DNA from: Pleurodeles waltl | Lineage: Eukaryota; Chordata; Amphibia; Caudata; Salamandridae | Direction: 5' to 3' | NCBI RefSeq assembly: GCF_031143425.1 | Contig: NC_090447.1 | Location: 852,532,760 to 852,596,759, forward strand | Length of the DNA: 64,000 bases | Shown here: piece by piece, positions 10,996 to 21,694 of the stretch | How positions within the stretch are numbered: the stretch's first letter is position 1 | Layout of the letters: each line of letters starts with the position of its first letter | The notes under the pieces: model-generated | Told to the model about the DNA's origin: nothing | The model's database searches: none | What the model saw: only the letters and a program-made list of their open reading frames with translations | Made by a program: the position numbers and the translations under genes

Positions 10996-13809
10996 ATGGC
11001 TCGTGTCACTGGGGAAAGGGCACCTGCCTTCACCGCTGAGGAGTTGGAGAGACTGGTGGATGAGGTCCTACCCCAGTACCGAATGCTGTATAGGCCTCCA
11101 GACCAACAGGTGAGTACACTGTGAGCACGATGCATGGGGAATGAATGCATGGAGTGCTGTATGTGAGGGCCTCGTGTAAAGAGAGGTGGTTGAGGGGTCC
11201 TGGGCAGCGTGCTGCATGTATGGTGGGCAATGTATGTGCGTAAGGGGATGGGAGGGATATGGTGGGCCATTAGTGAAACAGGCCAGACGGTAGGACTGAT
11301 GCCCTTTTTCTAAGTGTATTTCCTCTGAAGGTCAGCACCCATCAGAAAAAGGGTATATCGCGTGCCATCACCAAGGATGTGCGGACCCTGGGGGTCTATG
11401 GCAGGCAGAGCACCCACTGTCGCAAACAGTGGGAGGACCTGAGATGCGGGGCACAGAAGACGGCAGAGGCCCAGCTGGAGATGGCCTCCCAACAAGGAAG
11501 GGGTGTCCATCAAATCCCCTGACCCCACTGATGTTACGCATCCTGGTGGTGGCCTATCCAGAGCTGGATGGGCACTTTAGGGCATCACAGCAGCCACAAG
11601 GGGGTGAGTACAGTTTCCCAATATACTACTTGCACGTGGTGGGGTGGTCTCCGGGTGGGGGATGTAGGCCTGTTAGTGCCCCTAGGCCAGGCCCGGCATT
11701 GCAGGGTAGGTTCCATTTTGGGGAAGAGCTGATCAACTCCACCTCCAACCAAGCTAGTGGGCATCCACTACTGGGCAGGGCTGTCGCGGTCTCAGGTATG
11801 CTGCAATTGGCATTAGGAATTACTGTCCATGGAATGGTGACTAGCATTGTGACTGGTAGTGCATTGCCTAGTGCGTAGGGCTGTTCCCTGTGTGTTGTGT
11901 ACGACAACATTGGTGTTGTTGCTGCCATTGACCAAGTGTATCCTCTGTCTCTTTCCCCCCCGTTTTTGTTTTGTCATCCTGTCCTTATGTGCATTAGCAT
12001 AATCTGGCAGAGGAGCAGAGGCACCGGCGACGGAGGGAGCTGCATCTCACAGGGCCCATGAGGCCGCATCCACCGACGGTGAGGGCACCAGTGGGACGGA
12101 GGGCGAGGGGAGCACCACGGCGGAGACAGGAGGGGACGGTTCTGAAAGTGATACCTCCTCCGATGGAAGCCCCCTAGTGGTGGTGGAGAGCTCTGTGGCC
12201 ACCCCAACTACAGATACAGCCGCCACCCCTGTACCAGCACTGCCCTCCCAGCAGCCCCTCAGTGAGCTTCCCGTGCCCGCTCACCCAGGAGGCTGGGCAT
12301 CTCCTTCACCCCAGGCACCTGAGGCCCTGCCCCAGTTAGCCATGCTGCCCTGAGTGAGGAGGCTATTGACCTCCTGAGATCCATCTCTGTTGGGCAGTCA
12401 ACCATAGTGAATGCCATCCAGGGGCTGGCAGGGCATTTGCAACAAACAAATGTGTTCCTGGAGGGCATTCACTCTGGCTTGGCGGCCCAACAGAGATAAT
12501 TTCAGGCTCTGGCTTACTCCCTGATGGCAGCCATTGTTCCTGTCTCTAGCCTCACCCCTCCATCTTCCTCTGCCAGGTCCCATTCCCCTGAACCCCAACC
12601 TATCCCAACCACACATTCAGACCAGCATGCACCCAAGACAACACACAGGAGTGTCTCAGGCAAACACAAGCACCACACATCATCCCACAGGCACTCACAC
12701 AAACACCATCCAGATGCAGACACAACAACATCCACTGCCTCCACTGTGTTCCCCTCCTCCTCCTCGTCCACTTCCCTCCCAGTAGCGTCTCCACTCACAC
12801 CTGCATGCACTACATCCACACCCACTGCCTCCATCGCCATCATGCCTATCACTACACACCCCTCATTGGCAGTCACCATCCCCACATCCATGCACACGTC
12901 CCCTGTGTCCTCTCCCACTGTGTCTTTGCCCCCTCCTCCCAAAGTACACAAACGCAAGCACTCAGACACCCAACAGCCACCCACCTCACAACAGCACCCA
13001 GCTCATGCACCTGTACCCAAACACAGCAGACAGACACCTCCAACAACCACTCCCTCTTCCTCCACTCCCAAACCTTCACCGTCTTCCCACCCAAGTGTCC
13101 CTAAGAAGCTTTTCCTCTCCGCCGTTGACCTGTTCCCTACTCCTACCCACGTCCTTCACGTCAGGCCAGGGTGGGCAGAACCCAGGCTAGCACCTCAGCC
13201 ACCCAGTCCACAGCCACAGTGGTTTCGGCAGCTACTGCAGGTGTGAGAGGCTCCAAGGAAACATCCATCAGCACTGGCAGTGTGCCTGCACCAGCTGCCA
13301 AGGGCAAGGGCAAAGAGGCACCACCAGCTGCCAAGGGCAAGGAGGCACCACCAGCTGCCAAGGGCTGGGGCAAAGAGACATCACTGCCTGCCAAGGGCAA
13401 GAAGGCACCACCAGACGGCAAGGTCAAAGGGCCTGCCCCTGCAGGCAGGAAGGACAGGAGGCCTGGTGCTGGCACTGAATCTGAGCCCCCAACACCAACC
13501 ATCGCGCTTCAGCCATCTGAGGCTGAAGGGGAAGGGCTGGAGCCTCCCCCCACCACTGCCTGCACTGCCACCAGCACCACTGCCAGCAGCAGCAGCCCTA
13601 GTGGGCAGCCGTCCGAGGCTGCAGGGAAAGGGCTGGAGCCTCCCCCCACCACTGCCTGTACCGCCACCAGCACCACTGCCAGTAGCCCCTGTGGGCAGCC
13701 GTCTGAGGCTGCAGGGGAAGGGCTGGAGCCTCCCCCCACCACTGGCAGCACCAACACCAGTACCAGTACCGTTGCCGCCGCCGGGCAGTGTGTAGTCCTG
13801 CCTCCATGA
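10996..13809 (+). pseudogene. Myb/SANT-like DNA-binding protein gene B (Harbinger type), broken
   Basis: Exon 1 (10996-11109) is intact from ATG: 38 codons beginning MARVTGERAPAFTAEELERL, helix 1 of a Myb/SANT-like domain, ending before a GTGAGT donor. Exon 2 (about 11331-11603, after TCTGAAG) continues with STHQKKGI and STHCRKQWEDLR, the W-containing recognition helix. A TGA at 11520 ends that frame, while the neighbouring frame carries LVVAYPELDGHF, so a frameshift has occurred. Exon 3 (from about 11998, after GCATTAG) codes an acidic Ser/Thr region, a helical part (LLRSISVGQSTIVNAIQGL) with an adjacent stop, then a long Ser/Thr/Pro/His-rich tail with PAAKGK(G)KEAP repeats (13290-13400) and three repeats of a GLEPPPTT unit (about 13530-13740). 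It lies divergently from the transposase. Distinct in sequence from gene A. Confidence 0.7.
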
Positions 13810-13899
13810 ACTGTAATGCACCCTGACCACTGCAAATCATGTGGGTCTGACACCCAGGTGAGTGACTGTGACCTTGCACTCCACAATATCTGCATCACA

Positions 13900-14055
13900 G
13901 GGCACAGAGCCCCCTCCAGAACCAGTGGAAGAAGGCATCCACTCACCCCCACCTTGACAGGATGAAGCACTCTGGGCACAAAGCCCCTCCAGAACCAGTG
14001 GAAGAAGGCATCCACTCACCCCCTCCTTGCCAAGATGAAGCACACTGGGCACAAA
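13900..14055 (+). repeat. 74-bp tandem repeat, about 2.1 copies
   Basis: GGGCACA starts units at 13900, 13974 and 14047. The unit contains CCAGAACCAGTGGAAGAAGG. The third copy is cut by the GC-rich MITE, whose AAA target duplication falls in it. Confidence 0.85.
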
Positions 14056-14674
14056 GGCCCTCATTCTGACTTTGGTGGGCGGCGGAGGCCGCCCGCCAAA
14101 GTCCAGCCGGCAGAATACCGCTGCGCGGTCAAAAGACCGCCGCGGTTATTCTGGGTTTCCCGCTGGGCTGGCGGGCGACCGCCAGAAGGCCGCCCGCCAG
14201 CCCAGCGGGAAACACCCTTCCATGAGGATGCCGGCTCCGAAAGGAGCCGGCGGAGTGGAAGGGGTGCGACGGGTGCAGTAGCACCCGTCGCGATTTTCAG
14301 TGTCTGCATGGCAGACACTGAAAATCTTGGTGGGGCCCTGTTACGGGGGCCCCTGCAGTGCCCATGCCATTGGCATGGGCACTGCAGGGGCCCCCCGACA
14401 CCCCATACCACCATCCTCTTCCTGGCGGCCAAAACCGCCAGGAACAGGATGGCGGTATGGGGCTCGGAATCCCCATGGCGGCGCAGCAAGCTGCGCCGCC
14501 ATGGAGGATTCCCCAGGGCAGCGGAGAACCGGCGGTACACCGCCGGTTTTCCATTTCTGACCGCGGCTGTACCGCCGCGGTCAGAATGCCCAAGGGAGCA
14601 CCGCCAGCCTGTTGGCGGTGCTCCCGCGGTCGTTGGCCCTGGCGGTTTTTACCGCCAGGGTCAGAATGACCCCC
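14056..14674 (+). mobile_element. GC-rich hairpin-chain MITE, copy 1 (Harbinger-type)
   Basis: Begins GGCCCTCATTCTGACTTTGG and ends in the inverted form of GGGGGTCATTCTGACCCTGG. It is flanked by AAA on both sides (14053-14055, 14675-14677). The 619-bp body is a row of hairpins, for example a 14-bp stem with an ATG loop near 14293-14324 and a GCGACGGGTGC/GCACCCGTCGC stem at about 14266-14292. No transposase is encoded; long ORFs here only reflect the GC content. Termini resemble those of the enclosing Harbinger element, so it was probably moved by such a transposase. Confidence 0.9.
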
Positions 14675-14685
14675 AAAGCCCCCTC

Positions 14686-14970
14686 TAGAACCAGTGGGCA
14701 AACCATCCACTAGGGAGACTGTGGCTTTGCACTCTCCAGGACCAAGCAGTGGGCAAACCACCCACTAGAGAGACTGTGGCTTTGCCCTTCCCAGGACCAA
14801 GCAGTGGGCAAACCAACCACTAGAGAGACTGTGGCTTAGCACTCCCCAGGACCAAGCAGTGGGCAAACCACCAACTATAGAGACTGTGGCTTTGTACTCC
14901 CCAGGACCAAGCAGTGGGCAAACCACCCACTAGAGAGACTGTGGCTTAGCACTCCCCAGGACCAAGCACA
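14686..14970 (+). repeat. 55-bp minisatellite, about 5 copies
   Basis: ACCAAGCAGTGGGC starts at 14741, 14796, 14851 and 14906, with a degraded start at 14961: an exact 55-bp period. The unit also holds CACTAGAGAGACTGTGGCTT. It lies downstream of Myb gene B, right after the MITE. Confidence 0.92.
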
Positions 14971-15801
14971 GGGCATGTTGCCCCCTCCAGGAGCAGTGGT
15001 CTTGTACCATCTTCCGGCTGAGGTGCCTCCCCATTCCCCGTCCCCCTGAGGTGCATGTGTATTTTCAACCTGATGCCCAAGCAGTGTTCTCTCCGTGTTG
15101 ATGCAGGAGCAAGGTGGGGCCTTGGCCTATGTGTTGTGGCCCTGTGGCCCACGGACATTATAGACTGGGCAGTGTCCCTCCATTTGTATATATGTAAATA
15201 CTGTTTTGATTTTTGAGGACGTATTTCTAGTATTGTATCTTATTGCACTCACTTCAATCACTTCCTTTTGTCCTTGCATTATTCCTGTGGAGTACGGGGT
15301 GGGTGTGTAATATTGTCGCATCTGTTTGTGTGTATGCTGTTGGGGGCGGGAGTGTTGCGTGTTGCATTTGTGTGTCACTCTCTTTTTCCTCTCCCCTCCC
15401 CTGTGTGCTAGGTGGCAGTACTCACCGTGGTCGTTGTCGCCGGCGTTGGTATTCCTGGTATAGGAGGCGGTAGACCAGCATGGGGAACACCTACAGTTCG
15501 GGCTCCATGGCGTCTTGGTTCTTCCCTGAGTCTCCAGAGCTGAGACCTTTGACTTCTGAGATCTGTTTCTGCCGTGCTTTTGATGTCGTTGGTATCGTCC
15601 CGAAAAAGGTGGCGGATAGGCCTCTTGTAATACAGTGGGCGGAACATTGTCTTCCGTCTGGCTGTTGGCGGTTACCGCCGCAGTGCTTGTTGCTACCGCC
15701 GTGGTGGTCGGTGTGTTAAAGTGGTTGTCTGTGTGGGAGGTTTCCGCCGTGGTCATAATTCAATTTTTTTTACCGCCGGCTTGTTGGCGGTTTATCACCG
15801 A
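14971..15801. other. Right subterminal region of the Harbinger element
   Basis: No supportable gene. A minus-strand frame (15756-15127) is open but low in complexity. From about 15600 the sequence becomes rich in GGCGGT/ACCGCC motifs that mirror the left subterminal zone (5660-5960), as is usual near Harbinger ends. Confidence 0.6.
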
Positions 15802-15824
15802 CCGCCAGAGTTGTAATGAGGGCC
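15802..15824 (-). repeat. Right terminal inverted repeat of the Harbinger element
   Basis: Reads GGCCCTCATTACAACTCTGG inward on the minus strand, then CGG. Followed by TAT (15825-15827), matching the left flank. Confidence 0.75.
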
Positions 15825-17989
15825 TATATTTGGTGTTTTGACAGAACTAGAAACTATTTTTTTTTTTCAAAAGAGTAAAGTACATTTTCAGAAGTTATGA
15901 CTAAGGGCCTGATTTAGAACTTGACTGAGGGTAATACTCCGTCACAAATGTGATGGCTAGTCCATCCTCCGTATTACGATCCCTTTATATCCTATGGGAA
16001 TCATAATATGGTGGACAGGATAGCCATCACATTTGTAACAGAGTATTCTATCTGCCAATTTCTAAATCAGGCCCCTAATTGTCAAAGTCTGCTTCAACTA
16101 TACTCTCTTACATTACTACTTCAGGTCCAAAGTGCTTCATTTTTTATGTCATCTGAGACTTCAATGACATCTGAAACTGTTTTATCTAAGAGAGCACTGT
16201 TAAGTTGCTAGAGTTGAGAAGCAGTTTAAAAAAAAAACTGAATTTGCACATTAGATTGTGCATCTCCGTATATTGAAAATACATCATGCTGTTGTGTTGG
16301 AATGTGTTGTCATATACTTTTCAGGACACACACAAGCTAAAGAGTGCCATAAAAAAATTAAGGTTTTTAAACTTATGTGTCTAATGAACCTGCAGAAGTT
16401 TAAGCTTTTGCTTTAGATTTGCCTTAGAGTAACACAAACAGTCTCAACGTGTTGATTTACTGTTATCAAATTCAGCAAAGATCATTAAACTTTTATTCAT
16501 ACACAGGTGCATGAGGACATCTTATCATACATCATCCAACAGAACGCCTACTTTTTTGTAGTAATTAGATATTCCTTTAGTACAGGAGTACTAGCTGATA
16601 TATGTGTACCGCTCTTGCTATAACAAAGACTAAATCATGCATATGTTTGTAGCTTTCTTCATTAAATGAAGCCTTTGTGCTCGAAGTGTTAGGTAAAGTC
16701 ATATAAGTTAAAAATGAAGTTCATTCTACTGAGAATCAGAAAGAACGCACGCATTTCTCTTATGGCAGGAACATTTATTCACCAACCTTTACAGATACTG
16801 TAATTCACAACATCTAGCAACCAGCTGCCTCACTGGTTTTAACGGCCACATCAGGTTTTTAATTATTCAGTATCTGGAGAACTTCTAATGAAGTTCTTTC
16901 ATCTTTTTGCCCTTCCTCTGCATGGTTGTTTTGTGTTATTTACAGGTTATTTCTTATTCTTATGCTTCTCATATTGTCTTGCAGATATGCTTTACCTGAT
17001 ATATGATTCTTAACTTCCTTTCTACGGCTAATGTACGTTTTAGTTCGCAGCACATTTGAAGGCATGGTTGTGAGAAAAAGACACAGAAAAAGGAAAAAAT
17101 TGAAAGGTTTTAAAAGTAGAAATATATATCTAATATGGTTCATTTTATATTTTTTACAAAGAAAATTATACAGGAAAGTATTCCATAGTATTTTCAACAA
17201 ATACATTGAACATTTACAACGTAGGATTGTACCTATAAAGTTTTAATTAAAATTGTCTACCATCAAACTCAGTTTTCCCTGTGGCTAGACATTACAACCA
17301 ATACATTATAGAGCTCTATCTATAACATACTGAATTAAACTTAACACTTAGCCTACAGCCAGCTCTTGTATCAAACGCACCAAAAGGATTAACCAAAAGC
17401 AGAAGCAGTTTTCAACCATGCATATGAATTTATTAGTACCAAACAAGTTTTCATCTACAAGCAAGATGTGTACCCAACACATTGCAAGGCACAATCTTTG
17501 CACTCTACAATGATGTGAAGGACCTAGCTTCCAGCTAAGCCTTACACTGGATCCATCTGGGAGACTACTTCAATGGCACTCATGATCTTCATCAGACAGT
17601 TTGCACAGTTGAACGTGGAGAGGCAAGTTCTGTAAGCAAAAATTGTCCTAAATTACCTGACCTACTGCAGGTCTTGCACTGAACTCACCATAAGGAAGTA
17701 ATTAGCAGTGCACTTGGTATTCATCATACAACTAACAAATTAATACATAGTTAGAGAAATTCATTACATGAATTAAGATATCTCAAAATCTATAAAACAA
17801 AGATATGGAGAAAAAGGCTCTTAAAAATCAGGAATGTGACAATCATTATAATGTAAGAGGGAACTGAAGTTTAAGAAGTTTTTAAAGATGGCAGAAGTGT
17901 GGAGGCTCACAGCAGTATGAAGGGTCCTACAGATTCAAAGCATAAGAACAGCTACGAGCAAACGAATACATTATGGCAGTAAAGGCCAA
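15825..17989. other. AT-rich DNA without recognisable genes
   Basis: Stops are frequent in all frames. The only element I can define is the palindromic MITE at 15905-16074. The remainder, including short frames near 17000-17250, shows no domain or repeat that I recognise. Confidence 0.5.
15905..16074. mobile_element. Palindromic MITE, diverged copy (GGGCCTGATT termini)
   Basis: The ends are GGGCCTGATTTAGAA and its inverse. The two arms pair imperfectly along nearly the whole 170 bp (for example CACAAATGTGATGGCTA with TAGCCATCACATTTGT). CTAA lies on both sides (15901-15904, 16075-16078), a 4-bp duplication, or TAA plus one base. The central CGTATTACGA and TATCCTAT text is shared with the palindrome at 24058, so the two are one family. 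Confidence 0.85.
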
Positions 17990-19161
17990 GCCACCTAACA
18001 TGGCGGGCGCGAGCTAGAAGAGCTCCGCGCCGCAACCGGCGAAAACAACATCTAGGTCGGGGCGCGGGGAGAATGTGGCCCCCAGCGCTGGTCGCCTGAG
18101 CTCGGGGGAGGTGCCGGAGCTCCCCGGACCGCTCTCACGGCAGACCTGACTCCTGGGAACTCCCGCGACCGTGCGGGCCACGCCGCGGGTCAGAACGGCA
18201 GGGAGGAGACCGCGAGCGAGGAGAGATGACGGGCGAGGCTGGAGCCGAATACGGAGATCGAACGGCTGCTGGCCTCCCCGCCATACACGCCTCAACACAA
18301 ATGGTGAGAGGGGCGTCCCCCCCCCTTTTTAAGCGCAAAATAGAAAACAACGTGGCGCCCAATTGGGGCGGTGACGACTGAGAGCGATATCCGGGGTCCC
18401 CCTCTTCTCTGCGTGCTCTGTTGCGAACGAACCCTGGGGACACCAACGAGGCCCTAAATGAAGTGAGGAACTGGTTGAGAGAAACGAAGGGCCCTACTAC
18501 AAGGGCGTGCGGGGGCTGGGGGGCCCCCCTGGACACCAACCTTATATAGGGGGAGGGGCGGACAACGAGAGGAAGAAGGAGAGAAAGCAAAAAAGAAAAA
18601 AGAAACACAGGCCCCTCATCAGAGCTACTGCGCACCTCGCCAAGAGACACCTCTTGGCCCTTCTCTTCCCTGCTTATCCCACACTTGAAGGGGGAGAGAC
18701 AGCCGAACCCCAAAAACCGAAATTGGTGGCCACCTACTGAAAGACCCAAATGAGTCAACGCGAGATCCCCCTTCACCGCGGAAATTCAAGAGGAGGCATT
18801 GGCCAACAGGACTGCACGTGCTGTCGTGGGGACACGATCTCAGTGCCCCGACAAGTGGGCCCAACCTCCCTTGAGTCAAACACAAGACTCCAGCGGGGAA
18901 ATTGCAGCACTGAAGCCGCGTGACTTACTACACTCGAAAGACAAACGAAACACTACTGAGACGTTTCCGCCAAAAGTAATCTCCCACAGGCCTACCTAAA
19001 AACGGGAATCTATGTCAAAGACCCAGAAAAGTCTAATAATACGGAAATCCTTCACCAAATAATCGGGAACTAATAACGCACATCATACCCCCTCAACAAC
19101 TTGCCAACGAACATTAGTCCGCAGTATGTAGTGTGTGAGTCAACAGTCTGAGTGAGGGGAA
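17990..19161 (+). promoter_or_regulatory. L1-like 5' UTR / internal promoter region
   Basis: GC- and CpG-rich (notably 18000-18300) in strong contrast to the AT-rich flank, and directly upstream of ORF1. L1 elements carry an internal promoter in such a 5' UTR; I identify no specific factor site. Open frames on the minus strand here are composition effects. Confidence 0.55.
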
Positions 19162-20301
19162 ATGACCAGAAACCAAACTAGCCTCCCAACAAAATAAACC
19201 CTGGCCGGAGCTGGACGGCTCCGCTCTGGAGCTGGATCTGGGAAAACACAAGACCTCTCAACCCAAGATAACCAAAAATTAGATGCGGTACTTGCTGTGG
19301 TGGAACGCATCGGGGAATCCCTGGAGCGCGCTCGCACGTCCCTAGAAGCCAAGATAGACAGAGTAGCAAGTGACCTCACTCTCCTACATGCGGACCACCG
19401 CAAACTCTCAGACAGAACCAAGGAGATCGAAACCACAATACAGGAACTAACGCCTACGACCACTCAGCTGAAAACAGGAATGGAAGACATACAAGCCAGA
19501 GTGGTAGAACTGGAGCGACGAGCAGAGGACGCGGAGGGCCGATCCAGAAGGAATAATATACGAGTGGTAAATCTACCGGAAGGCACGGAAGGGCGAGATC
19601 CGACGTCCTATTCGGAGACTTGGCTGCGAGAGTTGGTACCAGATGGAACACTCACCCATTTTTTTTCTGTAGAACGTGCCCACCGGGTCCCGACCCGTAC
19701 TAGACCACCGGGGAGCGCTCCATGCCCATTTATAATACGCCTCCTCCACTATGTGGACAGAGACATCATACTACGAACAGTAAGAGCAGCGCCACCACCC
19801 AAAATAGACGGCGTGCAAATACTATTGTTTCCAGACTACACCCTAACAGTGCAGAGGGATCGGGCCTCTTATCTTCCTGTGAAACGTAAGTTGAGATCAC
19901 TGAACCTAAACTACTCATTGCTGTTCCCAGCCAAACTCCGTGTAGTGGCTAAGGACAAAACGCACTTTTTCTCCACCCCCGAGGCAACATGGGAATGGCT
20001 CGAATCGACAGGACTACCAACGGGTGACACCCCAGAGCGAACCGAACAAACACCTCGGGTCAGGCGAGGCTGAAACAAGCGGGACCGAAAGAGAAGCACA
20101 ACCCGCACGGAACCAACCAAATGTGCCCCAGACCTGGAACAACTAATCCGAGAAAGAAGAGAAGCGATACACACCGCGACAGCAATGGCCACATCCCCTC
20201 TGAACTCTGGCTCAGACACAGATATCTCACAAGCAACCAGCGACCGTCCTCCCACACCGGACTGCTTATCGGAATCGGGTCCTATTGAGGGACCCCTGTG
20301 A
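19162..20301 (+). pseudogene. L1-like ORF1 (RNA-binding chaperone), two nonsense mutations
   Basis: The ATG at 19162 is in frame with the main body. A TAA at 19195-19197 stops it after 11 codons and a TGA at 20071-20073 interrupts it near the C-terminus; the same frame then runs to TGA 20299-20301, giving an original length near 379 codons. The N-terminal half (about 19300-19560) is a heptad-rich coiled coil with VASDLTLLHADHRKLSDRTK and VVELERRAEDAEGRSRRNN. It is followed by an RRM-like domain beginning NIRVVNLPEG and the C-terminal domain (FFSVERAHRVP; LRSLNLNYSLLFPAKLRV). ORF1p forms trimers that coat L1 RNA. The stops make this copy inactive. Confidence 0.82.
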
Positions 20302-20939
20302 CACCGGCCACTGCAGACGAAATTTTCTAAAAACTCCTGCATAATGTAAAATCACACCATCTAATAAGAGACACTCAACCTAAGGCGCGCACATGGGGCG
20401 CCCTGATGAATGTGCAAGCAGCCAACACAGCAAAGGGATGCCCATGTCAATCCAAGAGAAACTATAAACACGCAGTTGATGACAGTGACGGGCTTTGGCC
20501 ACGGAACTGCCCCCTCTCCTCCCCTCTCCTCCTCCTTTCCCCCCCTATTTTATTTTCACATTATTGTTGGTTCTCCTCCCTGATACACATATGTACCGGG
20601 GGTCACTCCTGCGCCCCCACCAATCATTTTAGTTATCCGTCCTAGCCGGACTACAAAGCCAAAGACTACACCATCTCCCAACATACTTGGCCTACTTCTA
20701 CACTCCTACCAGTGGAGTCCGGAAATGCATAGACATGCACCTGCACGTCCTTGTCTTTGTTGCAATGTTTGGGCGGTGACCCGTTGTTTAACTGCTCTGA
20801 TAGTATTAACTAAGTTTTGTTTTTGACGATGTCCATACATAACCTTTTCAAATTCCAACTGGGGACGGAAAGTTAACGAAATAGTGCAGCTCAGGAAACA
20901 CAGGTGGGTGAGGGGAAAGAAAGATCTAACACTTCACAC

Positions 20940-21694
20940 ATGGCTACATACACAACAATCACCTGGAATGTAAGAGGTATACATTCCCCCAAACGGCGAT
21001 ATCCCATCTACTCCTATCTTAAAAGACACTCAGTTCAAATAGCGCTCCTACAAGAGACACATCTAATAGATCAGGAAATCCCTAGACTACGCCAGCGCTG
21101 GACAGGGCAATTATATGCGACAGGATACTCTGCTTATGCCAGGGGTACGCTTATCTGGATAAGAGCAGGCATTCCCTTTGCGATGGAAGAACAAATCATA
21201 GACCCGCAAGGTAGATACGTACTCGTTAAAGGGAAACTGGCAAGACGCACAATCATACTGGGCTCCATATATGCCCCAAACACAGAACAAACTACTTTCC
21301 TACACACCCTAACACGCCACCTAGCACACTGGAGCACTCTCCTGTGGGTACTTGGGGGAGACTTCAACAGCGTGCAAGACATAGAACTAGACCGCTCTTT
21401 CGCACCACTATCAACATCCCCAGTGGTGGCTGCCTCACGAGGCCTGGTAAACTGGACTCAACAATGGCAATTAATAGATATATGGAGACAAAAACACAGA
21501 GAGGACAGACTCTACTCCTTCTACTCTGCCCGCATTCCTTGCACGTACGATTAGACTACATATTCTGCACTGCGAACCTCGCCCCAGTAATAGAAAATCC
21601 GGTCTACATGGGACGCACACACTCAGATCATAACCCCTTAACAGCGCGGCTGCGCTGGGGATCTTCTCGCCCACCTATCCCACGTGGAAATTAA
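20940..21694 (+). pseudogene. L1-like ORF2, endonuclease domain, frameshifted
   Basis: I take ATG 20940 (MATYTTITWNVRG), which places the catalytic Asn (WNVRG) at the usual position. QETHLID holds the catalytic Glu, then SIYAPN, GGDFNSV (Asp/Asn pair) and, in the second frame, THSDHNPL (terminal Asp/His). The frame is lost around 21530-21545 and regained in the next frame at RLDYIFCT; a second shift near 21670 moves the RT linker into a third frame. This apurinic-type nuclease nicks target DNA at insertion. Confidence 0.85.

Larger units (their letters stand above)
5654..15824. mobile_element. 10.2-kb PIF/Harbinger DNA transposon, decayed, with nested insertions
   Basis: The left end begins GGCTCTCAGTATGACATTGG. 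The right end, read inward on the minus strand, begins GGCCCTCATTACAACTCTGG, and both continue into CGGT. TAT flanks the element on both sides (5651-5653 and 15825-15827), a 3-bp duplication as expected for PIF/Harbinger. Inside are Myb-like gene A (plus), a HARBI1-type transposase (minus, convergent with A) and Myb-like gene B (plus, divergent from the transposase). Autonomous Harbinger elements normally carry one Myb-like gene plus one transposase, so this is either a composite of two elements or a three-gene form. All genes are broken. Confidence 0.8.

Noticed and set aside
12514..12984. 156-codon minus-strand frame opposite Myb gene B exon 3
   Set aside because: Shadow of the Ser/Thr/Pro/His-rich coding strand.
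14035..14688. Open frames of 150-217 codons inside the GC-rich MITEs (also 23322-23669, 53353-53805, 62899-63321)
   Set aside because: They arise because the DNA is too GC-rich for stops, occur in several frames and both strands at once, and mirror each other across hairpins. No domain is visible.
14686..14970. CRISPR-like array of regularly spaced repeats
   Set aside because: The units are contiguous 55-bp tandem repeats without unique spacers, in a vertebrate genome.
15127..15756. 209-codon minus-strand frame in the Harbinger right end
   Set aside because: Low-complexity Thr/His/Gln text with no motif, in non-coding subterminal DNA; probably a complement effect.
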